64,000 nt of DNA from Clostridia bacterium (GTDB lineage Bacteria; Bacillota; Clostridia; Christensenellales; Aristaeellaceae): positions 62,001 to 126,000 of the forward strand of contig JAFXVJ010000042.1 of the NCBI GenBank assembly GCA_017524615.1. The letters run 5' to 3'. The notes beneath the pieces are model-generated. The model was given only the letters and a program-made list of their open reading frames with translations, was not told the origin of the DNA and did not search any database. Below, one piece after another: positions 57,342-64,000 of this stretch (positions are counted from its first letter, which is position 1; each line of letters opens with the position of its first letter). Made by a program: the position numbers and the translations under genes.

Positions 57342-57530
57342 TCATCCGTTGAAGCCTTCTGTATAAATCAAATAATCATAATCATTCTGCGTGGCGTATT
57401 CCAGCCCTTCACTGTTCCATTCCACGAGCAGCGTCACATCGCCCAGGAACCCGTGCAAAGCCTGGGGAAAGCATGCCCGTCCTATTCGGATCCACCAGGA
57501 CACTTCACCCGTCATCCCACGGTGATCCAA
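57342..57530 (-). pseudogene. Possible 3' gene remnant
   Basis: An open frame ends DVTLLVEWNSEGLEYATQND, then YDYLIYTEGFNG and a stop, 19 nt before the terminator. The C-terminal half looks protein-like, but it has no SD and its 5' part overlaps the epimerase gene. It could be the truncated end of a lost gene, or an untranslated 3' region. The 56774-57511 gap otherwise holds only the mobile element and terminator. Confidence 0.25.
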
Positions 57531-58366
57531 TGCCGCCGCTCCACGGTCTCGCCCGGCTCAATGCGCATGAAGCCGGGTTTTTTGTCGATTTCGGCGGGAG
57601 CGTCCACCATGTCGGGGCCGTTGCACCAGGGCTCCAGGCACACATAAGGCGCATGCGCGTTGGGCTTGGTCCAAATCAGCAGGAAGGGATGATCGGGGAA
57701 ATCCAGCCGGATCCTCCGGCCCTCCTTTCCGCCCGTCAGCGTCACCCCGCGGCTTTTCAGGGAGCGGAAAATCAGCGCGTCGATGGTGAAGTAATCATAT
57801 TTCAAGGGCAATTCCCGGGTGTTTTCGGCGATGGTGACGGTGTTTCCATCGTTCAGCGCGCCGTCCAGGGTGGAATGCACCAGGTTTTCCGATTCATCAA
57901 ACACCACCTTATACGCTTCAACGCCTTCCGGGGTCAGGTACGCTTCGTGAGCCCCCACGCTGAAGCAGAAGGGCGTCCGGTCCCGATTGGTAACGGCGTA
58001 GCACACTTCCAGCCGGCTGCCGGTAACGGTGAAGATGGCTCGCAGCTCATACGCGAAGGGAAAGCCCTCAGTTTGCCGCCGGGTCAGGAACACGGCGCGG
58101 TTTTCCTCCGCCCGTTCCGTTTCCCATTCGATTTTCCGGGCGATGCCGTGCTTGGGCATGGGATACCATTTGCCTTGCCAGGAATAGCCATCGTCTTTCA
58201 GGCCGCCCGCCACGGGAAACAGGATGGGCGCGCGGCTGTCCCACACGGCAGGGTCGCCGTACCACATATACTCCATCCCCTTTTCATCGCGGATGGACTG
58301 GATTTCCGCCCCCAGGGAGGAAATCACCACCGTCAGGCGGTCACTGCGAATCGTCGTCAAGCTCAT
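57512..58366 (-). CDS. Aldose 1-epimerase family protein
   Basis: This 284-residue galactose-mutarotase-fold protein has LTVVISSLGAEIQSIRDEKG, WDSRAPILFPVAGGLKDDGY, PMPKHGIARKIEWE (catalytic-His region), FSVGAHEAYLTPEG, and YVCLEPWCNGPDMVDAPAEI (catalytic Glu region). This matches the Firmicutes LacX/YihR-like subgroup that acts on an unidentified hexose. ATG 58366 has AAGGAGAAA upstream. It overlaps the preceding gene by 26 nt and is last in the operon. Confidence 0.92.
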   Translation of the reverse strand: MSLTTIRSDRLTVVISSLGAEIQSIRDEKGMEYMWYGDPAVWDSRAPILFPVAGGLKDDGYSWQGKWYPMPKHGIARKIEWETERAEENRAVFLTRRQTEGFPFAYELRAIFTVTGSRLEVCYAVTNRDRTPFCFSVGAHEAYLTPEGVEAYKVVFDESENLVHSTLDGALNDGNTVTIAENTRELPLKYDYFTIDALIFRSLKSRGVTLTGGKEGRRIRLDFPDHPFLLIWTKPNAHAPYVCLEPWCNGPDMVDAPAEIDKKPGFMRIEPGETVERRHWITVG

Positions 58367-58727
58367 CTTCCGTTTCTCCTTCCGGATCGTCCTGGGTATC
58401 GTCCAGAATGAACTCTCCTTCCTGGCCCAGCAGGGATTCGGCGATTTCCTGTGCCTTCTCAAAATCCCGATAAGCCACGTACAGCCGGAAGGATTCCAGC
58501 ATCAGTCCGGTGAACATGGCCATGCCCGCTCCGGACGTGCTTTTTTTCATGCACAGGATGCCGTTCTGCCTGAGCACATCCACCAGCATATCGCTTTCGA
58601 TCTGGCCCTTTTCGGCCAGAAAGCAGGCGTCCTCGGGCTGCGGCGCCCGGCCCCGGTCCCTGCGGCACAGGGGGCATTTCCCGCCTTCTTCATACAGGCA
58701 GCCGCAGGATTCACAATACAGCATCAT
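58341..58727 (-). CDS. Zinc-ribbon protein with DUF2007-like domain
   Basis: This 128-residue protein begins with a CxxC...CxxC zinc ribbon (YCESCGCLYEEGGKCPLCRR, residues 4-23). A DUF2007-like region follows (IESDMLVDVLRQNGILCMKK, RLYVAYRDFEKAQEIAESLL) and then a very acidic tail (DDTQDDPEGETEDELDDDSQ). DUF2007 proteins are putative signal-transduction or metal-related proteins with no proven role. It lies 27 nt after the ArsC-like gene. Confidence 0.78.
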   Translation of the reverse strand: MMLYCESCGCLYEEGGKCPLCRRDRGRAPQPEDACFLAEKGQIESDMLVDVLRQNGILCMKKSTSGAGMAMFTGLMLESFRLYVAYRDFEKAQEIAESLLGQEGEFILDDTQDDPEGETEDELDDDSQ

Positions 58728-58754
58728 CCTTGCCCTCCTTTCGGGCGTACCCGT

Positions 58755-59102
58755 TCAGGTTTTTTTGATCCACTGCTCCCACACTTCCTCCCGGACGCCC
58801 AGGGTGACCTGTTCGCCGTTGCGCACGATGGGTGTGCGCAAAAAGCGCGGGTTCTCCGCCAGCTTTTCCAGGATATAGGCGCTGTCATCCGTGTGCGCCA
58901 CCGGGTGGGACAGGGCGTCCGGGTTCCCCCGGTCCACCAGGTTTTCCGCACCCAGCCGCCGGGCGAACAAAGCCAGCTCCCGTGTGCCCAGCTGGTGCTT
59001 TTTCAGGTCCACCAGCTGATAGGCGATCCGGCGTTCCTTAAAAAACCGCTCCGCCTTTTGCGTATCGAAATTCTTTTTCAGGGCGTATATTTGTATGTTC
59101 AT
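58755..59102 (-). CDS. ArsC/Spx-family thioredoxin-fold protein without the Cys motif
   Basis: This 115-residue protein resembles ArsC/YffB/Spx: YALKKNFDTQKAERFFKERR, QLVDLKKHQLGTRELALFAR, and FLRTPIVRNGEQVTLGVREE. The position that is Cys in arsenate reductases is occupied by KKNFDT, so it cannot use the usual Cys chemistry. Its role may be structural or regulatory. The ATG overlaps rsfS by 4 nt. Confidence 0.85.
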   Translation of the reverse strand: MNIQIYALKKNFDTQKAERFFKERRIAYQLVDLKKHQLGTRELALFARRLGAENLVDRGNPDALSHPVAHTDDSAYILEKLAENPRFLRTPIVRNGEQVTLGVREEVWEQWIKKT

Positions 59103-59485
59103 GGAATGGATTCAGCCCCCGGGCGCTGTTCTTCCTGTTCGAAGGGCAGGGGGATCCGGTTCTGGCCATCCTCCCACAGCCGTTCCAGATGATAGAATTG
59201 ACGATCCTCCGGATGGAAGATGTGCACCAGCACCGTGCCGTAATCCAGTACGATCCAGCGGCCTTCCCCCTGGCCCTCGCGGGCGCGGAGAGCGACACCT
59301 TCCATGGCCATGGCTTCATCCACGTCGTCTGCCAGGGACTTGACCTGCAGGGTGGATCGGCCGGTGGCAATGACCATATAGTCCGTAATCACCGTCAGAT
59401 GCCCCACATGCAGCACCGTGATATCCTGTGCCTTTTTGTCGTACAGAATGCGTGCGATTCGCTGGGCCAAGCTGCTGTTTTCCAT
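59099..59485 (-). CDS. rsfS: Ribosomal silencing factor RsfS
   Basis: This 128-residue protein of the RsfS/YbeB/Iojap family has LAQRIARILYDKKAQDITVL, ITDYMVIATGRSTLQVKSLA, and GRWIVLDYGTVLVHIFHPED. RsfS binds L14 on free 50S subunits and blocks joining when nutrients are low. ATG 59485 has GGAGG 7 nt upstream. It follows nadD-yqeK, the conserved order. A ~20-residue acidic tail extends the family domain. Confidence 0.95.
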   Translation of the reverse strand: MENSSLAQRIARILYDKKAQDITVLHVGHLTVITDYMVIATGRSTLQVKSLADDVDEAMAMEGVALRAREGQGEGRWIVLDYGTVLVHIFHPEDRQFYHLERLWEDGQNRIPLPFEQEEQRPGAESIP

Positions 59486-59557
59486 CTGTTTTCCTCCTTC
59501 TGTCTTTTTCTTTTCTCCTTTTGATTGATCTTTTTCAGGATGCATGGAGGGGCCGGA

Positions 59558-60727
59558 TCATGGCGCGGCGGCAAGAAGCGCCTGTTCCTCCGGCGAAAGG
59601 ATCCCCTCCAGATACCGGATGGTTTCATTCACGATGGGGAAAAAATGCTTTTGCGTTTGGGCCAGATATTCCTTTGTCAGCCGGATGGAGGTCAGCGCCG
59701 CCACGGGCAGGGACTGATTGGCAATCTGACGGAGGCGCGCAAGGCCCTCGTAGCCCTCTCTCCCCGGTTCAGTGGCGTCCGCCACAAAAATACAAAGCTC
59801 CAATTTCGACATGCCGGGTCGGCCCACCGTATGGTTTCGGATGGCGTTGAGCACATCTTCGTCCCGGATGCCGAACTGCTGCCGGGCCAGATAAGCCCCT
59901 ACCGGGCCGTGGAGCATGGCGCCGGAAGAGAGCATGTCCCCGTCCTCCACCAAATGCTCCTCCACAGCGATTTGTGCCATCTGCTTGACCGGCATGCCCT
60001 TGGCACAGTCGTGCAGCAGCGCCGCGAGCGCCGATTTCTGAACGGCCACGCCATGCAGCGCCGCCAGGCGGACAGCTTCCCTGCGCACGCCTAAAATGTG
60101 CTGGAACCGGCGGGGATTGACCATGGATTTGATTTTCGGCACGAAATCCGGCTGATACAGGCCGTTTTCCGCCATGTAGCACAGCACCTTGGGGTTCAGC
60201 CCCGGCGCATCTTCAAACTGCGCGGACTGCAGCCGGATCATGGTGGCCGCGTAGGGCGGGATGGCGTCGGTCAGCAGGTCGATCCGGGCCCCGGCCGCCC
60301 GCGCCTTCTCCATAGCGTCCCGGGTATCCACCCCCGCGCGGGGGAAGCACAGAAAACCGCATCTGTCAAACAGCCTGTCCGCCCCATACCAGTAGGGCAG
60401 GCCGGGCAGCTTGTCCGCTCCGATGATAAAGGTGAACTGAGCGTTGGGAAACTCTTTGCTCAGGGGGCCGAGGGTGTCGGTGGTATATTTCACGCCGGAG
60501 GCCATGCCGGCCTGGGAAACAAAGACCTTTTCTTCCCCCTCCGCGGCCAGACGGCACATGTCCAGCCGCTGGGCCGCCGTAGCGCTGGCCTCCCGATACG
60601 TGGGACGGGCCATGGGCAGCAGGATCACGCCATCCACTTTTTTCGATTGTATTGCGGCCCTTGCCAACGCCGCATGTCCCTCATGAACAGGATCAAATGT
60701 GCCGCCCAAAACGCCCAGCCGTCGCAA
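59558..60727 (-). CDS. nadD: Bifunctional nicotinate-nucleotide adenylyltransferase / YqeK-type HD hydrolase
   Basis: This 389-residue fusion has residues 1-~195 as NadD (LGVLGGTFDPVHEGHAALAR with the HxGH motif; FIIGADKLPGLPYWYGADRL), which adenylates nicotinate mononucleotide for NAD. Residues ~205-389 are an HD-domain hydrolase of the YqeK family (LLHDCAKGMPVKQMAQIAVE; AIRNHTVGRPGMSKLELCIF; VADATEPGRE), which splits Ap4A symmetrically. The two are usually adjacent separate genes. Start is TTG 60727, with AGGAGATG 8 nt upstream. A TATAAT lies at 60749-60754 (minus). Confidence 0.93.
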   Translation of the reverse strand: MRRLGVLGGTFDPVHEGHAALARAAIQSKKVDGVILLPMARPTYREASATAAQRLDMCRLAAEGEEKVFVSQAGMASGVKYTTDTLGPLSKEFPNAQFTFIIGADKLPGLPYWYGADRLFDRCGFLCFPRAGVDTRDAMEKARAAGARIDLLTDAIPPYAATMIRLQSAQFEDAPGLNPKVLCYMAENGLYQPDFVPKIKSMVNPRRFQHILGVRREAVRLAALHGVAVQKSALAALLHDCAKGMPVKQMAQIAVEEHLVEDGDMLSSGAMLHGPVGAYLARQQFGIRDEDVLNAIRNHTVGRPGMSKLELCIFVADATEPGREGYEGLARLRQIANQSLPVAALTSIRLTKEYLAQTQKHFFPIVNETIRYLEGILSPEEQALLAAAP

Positions 60728-60748
60728 TGTATCTCATCTCCTGCCCAT

Positions 60749-60777
60749 ATTATACTACATTTGGGGCATTCTGAAAA
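60749..60777 (-). promoter_or_regulatory. Promoter of the nadD-yqeK operon
   Basis: On the minus strand TTTTCA (60772-60777), 17-bp spacer, TATAAT (60749-60754), 21 bp before the TTG start. Confidence 0.6.
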
Positions 60778-60794
60778 GAGGGAGGAGAGGAAGA

Positions 60795-61619
60795 ATGCAG
60801 GAATATTTCCGCCGTTCCGGCGTCAGCACCGCGCTGGACGGGCTGGGTTTCCATTTTCTGGCGCTGCTGCTGAGCCTTTGCTGGTTTACGCTGCTGTGGG
60901 GCCTGCGGCTGCCCACGCTGACGGCGGGGTTCGCGCTGTATCTGATGATCGTTTCCCTGCGCAGAAAAACCCGGGATGGGCGGGTGAAGCGCCGGGAAGC
61001 GAAGCTGCGGAAACGGATTGGCGGGGAGCTGGCCCTGGAAAGGCTGCTGATGACCGCGCCGGACAAGGCGCATTTTGAAATGGCCATGCTGCTTTCTCTG
61101 CGCTGGCCCCTGACGCTGCTGCGCACGGGTGACCGGGGGGTGCTGTGCGAATACAGGGGAGAAAAGCTGCTGATTGCCTTTCAGCAATCCCCCATCGGTG
61201 AGCCGGCAGGGGCCCGGGACGTGCTGACCCTGCAGCGGGAAGCGGCCCTGCAGGGCGCGGACAGGGGCGTGCTGTGCGTGCCGGGCGATATCTCCCCCAA
61301 GATCCGGGAACAGGCTTCCCTGCCCTTGCCCGTATCTTTTCTGGACCGGGAGCAGCTGATCCATCTGTTCGGCTGTGCCAATCCGGCCACCAACGCCCAA
61401 TTGGTGGCGCTTGGCCGGCGGAAGAAGCGCCTGCCCCTCCGGAAATGGAGCGCCACCGTACTGTCGCCCCGGCGGGCCAGACGGTATGCCTGCTATGGCG
61501 GTCTGCTGCTGTTGCTCTATCAGCTGTCCGGCCTGTTTTACTATGTCATTCCCGGCTTTCTGTGCCTCGTTCTGGCCGCCGCCTGCCGCTGCGCCAGGGA
61601 AAAGGAGGAATGGCTGTAG
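60795..61619 (+). CDS. Membrane protein with a possible nuclease-like (NERD/Mrr-type) middle domain
   Basis: This 274-residue protein has two N-terminal helices (GFHFLALLLSLCWFTLLWGL; LTAGFALYLMIVSL) and two C-terminal ones (GGLLLLLYQLSGLFYYVIPG; FLCLVLAAACRC). The middle ~140 residues are soluble; LLIAFQQSPIGEPAGARDVL, then QGADRGVLCVPGDISP is reminiscent of the Mrr/NERD fold but without a clear catalytic D-ExK. ATG 60795 has GGAGGAGAGG upstream. It is divergent from nadD. Function unknown. Confidence 0.65.
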   Translation: MQEYFRRSGVSTALDGLGFHFLALLLSLCWFTLLWGLRLPTLTAGFALYLMIVSLRRKTRDGRVKRREAKLRKRIGGELALERLLMTAPDKAHFEMAMLLSLRWPLTLLRTGDRGVLCEYRGEKLLIAFQQSPIGEPAGARDVLTLQREAALQGADRGVLCVPGDISPKIREQASLPLPVSFLDREQLIHLFGCANPATNAQLVALGRRKKRLPLRKWSATVLSPRRARRYACYGGLLLLLYQLSGLFYYVIPGFLCLVLAAACRCAREKEEWL

Positions 61620-61716
61620 CCGGAAGCAAAAAACCGAACAGTTCCCGAAACCAAAGAAGTTTTCTCCGGCCCGCTGCATCAAAGCGCGCCGTCTTTTCGT
61701 TCTATGGATGTGGGGA

Positions 61717-61746
61717 TTGTGCTTTCCCCCGCATTCGTGGTATAAT
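61717..61746 (+). promoter_or_regulatory. Promoter of the penicillin-binding protein gene
   Basis: TTGTGC (61717-61722), 18-bp spacer, TATAAT (61741-61746). About 140 nt of leader with no clear structure follow. Confidence 0.6.
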
Positions 61747-61890
61747 AGCGAAGAAAGCGCTGCTTTCTGCCCCGCGAAGCCCGTGAAACCATTCGCTTTC
61801 GTGCTGAAGAATCTTTCCCGGCCGCCTGCCGGCGGTCAGTTGATCCGATGATCCATAAAAATCCGCGCTTCAAAAGGAGGTGCGCAGCAT

Positions 61891-64000
61891 TTGACCGATC
61901 AGCAGTATCCCAACGGCTACGACCCGCAAATGAATCCCGATTCCTACGGGGATCTTGACAGCCAGCCGACGGGCGTTTATTCCCCTTCCCCCGCTCAACC
62001 GGACGGCGCGCCGGCGGATGCTTACGCCTCGGAATACGGCCAGACCAGCCCGGATTATACTTATTCTCCGGAAGAAGAAGGGCCTTTTGCCGGCAACCCT
62101 CCCATTTCCGGCAGCTGGCTGGGCGACGACCTGCCGCCTGAGCCGGAGGCCCCGCCCAAGCGCACCATTTTCAAGCCCCGCAGCCGGAAGCCTTCCTTTA
62201 TCCTGGCTGTTTTGGTCAATTCCTTCCGGATGCTGGTGCTGCTGGTGCTTTTGTTCGGCCTGGCCGGGCTGGGCGCGGTGGTGGGGGTGGCCAAAGCGTA
62301 TATGGACACCGCCCCGACCCTGGATCTGAACGCCATTGACGATCAGGCGCAGACCTCTTTTATCTACGATTCCCTGGGCAACCTGATCACCGAATACAAG
62401 GGATCCGAAAACCGGATCATGGTGTCCATCGACACCATGCCCCTGACGCTGCGCAACGCCTTCGTGGCGGTGGAGGATGCCCGGTTCTATACCCACAACG
62501 GCGTGGACGTAAAGCGCATCGTCGGCGCCTTCGTGGCAAATTTCACCACGGGCAGCCAGCAGGGCGGCTCCACCATCACCCAGCAGCTGATCAAGAACAC
62601 CCTCCTGTCCAGCGAGCAATCCTATAAACGCAAGATTCAGGAGGCCTATTTGGCCATGCAGCTGGAAACGCGCTACTCCAAGGAAGAAATCCTGCAGGCC
62701 TACCTGAACACCATTTACCTGGGTGAGGATTATTACGGCGTCAAGGTAGCGGCCATGGGCTATTTCGGCAAAGACAAGCTGAGCGATCTGACCCTGCGGG
62801 AATGCGCCATCCTGGCCGGGATGACCAACAATCCGTATTATTACAATCCCAGACGCAATTTCTACACCCGCCAGAGCGAAACCACCGACTACGCCAAAAT
62901 CACCAACGACCGCACCGATTACGTGCTGAGGTGCATGTACGAAAACCAGTTCATTACCCACGATGAATACCTGGCGGCCCTCTCCCCCGCCACAGCCTCC
63001 GTGCTGGAAAAATCTCCCTCCTCCACCGCCCTCTATCCCTACCCGCACTATGTGGAATACGCCATCAAGGACGCCATCAAGGCGCTTTTGTCCATCCATA
63101 ACCTGCCGGACACCTCCGCCAACCGTTCTAAGATGGAAACCGAATTGCGCACCGGCGGTTATCGGGTCTATCTGGCCCTGGATACGCGGATCCAGAAAAC
63201 GGTGGAACAGACCCTGCAAAACTACACCGATTACCCCACCCTGCGCGACCCTGCGGATAAAGTGTACCGCGCCCGGAACGCAGACGGGACTTATGACGAT
63301 ATCGTGCAGCCCCAGGCTGCCGCCGTGGTGCTGGATTACCGCACCGGCGAAATCAAGGCCATCGTGGGCGGCCGGACCGCCCCCACCAAGCGCAAGACCC
63401 TGAACCGCGCCGCCGACATGAACATGCCTGTGGGTTCCTCCATCAAGCCCATCGCCGTGTATGCCCCCGCCATCGAAATGGGCGCCGGGGCCGGTACGGT
63501 GCTGTATAATATGCCCCTGCCCATCCGCGGCTACACCGGCAGCGACGGAAAAGACACCTGGCCGCAGAACTACGGCGGCTCCTCCTACCGGGGCCCCGAA
63601 ACCATACGCACCGCCATCACCCGCAGCGATAATACCGCTGCGGCCTACGCGCTGATGAATTTTGTGGGTGTGGATCGGTCCGCCGATTTCCTGCTGCGCC
63701 TGGGGGTATCGGAGCACCACATCAACCGCACGCCGTTCGGGCTGTCGCTGGGTTCCTCGGGCATTTCTCCCGTGGAAATGGCCGTAGCCTTCGGGGTGCT
63801 GGGCAACAGCGGCGTTTATCAGAGTCCCATCACCATCCTGGGCATTGCCGACAGCAACCGGAATATCCTCTATGACGCGCATGCCAGCCAGAACCGTTAT
63901 CAGGTATTCAAGCCCTCCACCGCCTGGCTGACCATCGACATGATGAAGGACGTGGTGTCCTCGGGCACCGGCACCGCCGCCAAGATTTCCGGCCAGACCG
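61891..64000 (+). CDS. Class A penicillin-binding protein (PBP1A-type), 3' end outside the window
   Basis: At least 703 codons. A Pro/Tyr-rich cytoplasmic N-terminus (~100 residues) leads to one membrane helix (residues ~103-135). The GT51 glycosyltransferase follows: VEDARFYTHNG with catalytic Glu195, QGGSTITQQLIKNTLL, KIQEAYLAMQLETRYSKEEI and NTIYLGEDYYGV. The transpeptidase has the SxxK motif in MPVGSSIKPIAVY (~515) and SDN in TRSDNTAAAY. The KTG motif lies beyond 64000. It polymerises and cross-links peptidoglycan. Start is TTG 61891 with AAAGGAGG 10 nt upstream. Confidence 0.95.
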   Translation, partial: MTDQQYPNGYDPQMNPDSYGDLDSQPTGVYSPSPAQPDGAPADAYASEYGQTSPDYTYSPEEEGPFAGNPPISGSWLGDDLPPEPEAPPKRTIFKPRSRKPSFILAVLVNSFRMLVLLVLLFGLAGLGAVVGVAKAYMDTAPTLDLNAIDDQAQTSFIYDSLGNLITEYKGSENRIMVSIDTMPLTLRNAFVAVEDARFYTHNGVDVKRIVGAFVANFTTGSQQGGSTITQQLIKNTLLSSEQSYKRKIQEAYLAMQLETRYSKEEILQAYLNTIYLGEDYYGVKVAAMGYFGKDKLSDLTLRECAILAGMTNNPYYYNPRRNFYTRQSETTDYAKITNDRTDYVLRCMYENQFITHDEYLAALSPATASVLEKSPSSTALYPYPHYVEYAIKDAIKALLSIHNLPDTSANRSKMETELRTGGYRVYLALDTRIQKTVEQTLQNYTDYPTLRDPADKVYRARNADGTYDDIVQPQAAAVVLDYRTGEIKAIVGGRTAPTKRKTLNRAADMNMPVGSSIKPIAVYAPAIEMGAGAGTVLYNMPLPIRGYTGSDGKDTWPQNYGGSSYRGPETIRTAITRSDNTAAAYALMNFVGVDRSADFLLRLGVSEHHINRTPFGLSLGSSGISPVEMAVAFGVLGNSGVYQSPITILGIADSNRNILYDAHASQNRYQVFKPSTAWLTIDMMKDVVSSGTGTAAKISGQT

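Noticed and set aside
61870-63882. Long minus-strand open frame opposite the penicillin-binding protein
   Set aside because: Gly/His-rich shadow of the PBP gene, which carries all catalytic motifs.

Overview
The window is GC-rich chromosomal DNA from a low-redundancy, spore-forming member of the Clostridia (Firmicutes). The evidence is an overlapping spoIIGA-sigE pair with a pro-sigma-E leader, a complete tricistronic gerA-type germinant receptor operon, L27 with the cleavable Firmicutes N-terminal extension next to its protease Prp, a type III glutamine synthetase, RqcH, and many TTGACA-17-TATAAT promoters. BspA-like leucine-rich and WG-repeat secreted proteins fit an anaerobic gut-type lineage; I cannot name the genus.

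Layout. 1-330: end of rplT with a small mobile element at its stop codon. 1.1-5.9 kb: ruvCAB, a GNAT gene, queA, a small acidic protein and a PfkB kinase. 6.0-9.0 kb (minus): tRNA-Trp, tlyA, dxs. 9.1-19.5 kb: zinc-ribbon membrane protein, rqcH-FNT channel-kinase-like operon (minus), MIF-like tautomerase, SDR, prs, XRE membrane regulator. 20.1-24.0 kb: gerA-type operon. 24-28.8 kb: CofE-like protein, polysaccharide deacetylase, purB, WG-repeat protein. 28.9-35.4 kb (minus): spoIIGA-sigE, NUDIX gene, BmrCD-type ABC exporter with an attenuator leader. 35.5-40.4 kb: DUF2975/XRE/DUF4173 cassette, gdhA, amidohydrolase. 40.8-49.2 kb (minus): decayed beta-helix protein, glnN, leucine-rich-repeat protein, serC and a frameshifted serA. 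49.7-53.4 kb: Spo0E-like gene, PHP-UvrD helicase, DUF3343 protein. 53.6-54.7 kb: rplU-prp-rpmA. 54.7-57.3 kb: accessory GNAT, methyltransferase and a mobile element. 57.5-60.8 kb (minus): nadD-yqeK fusion, rsfS, ArsC-like, DUF2007, aldose epimerase. 60.8-64.0 kb: membrane protein and a class A penicillin-binding protein cut by the window end.

The most interesting signals are non-coding. (1) A family of mobile elements (120-277, 30542-30982, 56799-57235) shares TACTATTC termini, and each copy is flanked by a 3-bp TNA target duplication (TAA, TTA, TCA). (2) Two structured elements (19552-20003, 40447-40759) lie within duplicated terminator hairpins and share a 72-nt core in which every stem difference between the copies is compensatory or consistent with pairing. 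(3) The ABC exporter operon has a leader with a 30-codon ORF, a terminator and a matching antiterminator segment, which predicts ribosome-mediated attenuation. (4) Three promoters have their -35 box in the loop of the upstream gene's terminator and their -10 box just after its U-tract.

No CRISPR array, prophage, rRNA operon, transposase gene or biosynthetic cluster was seen.
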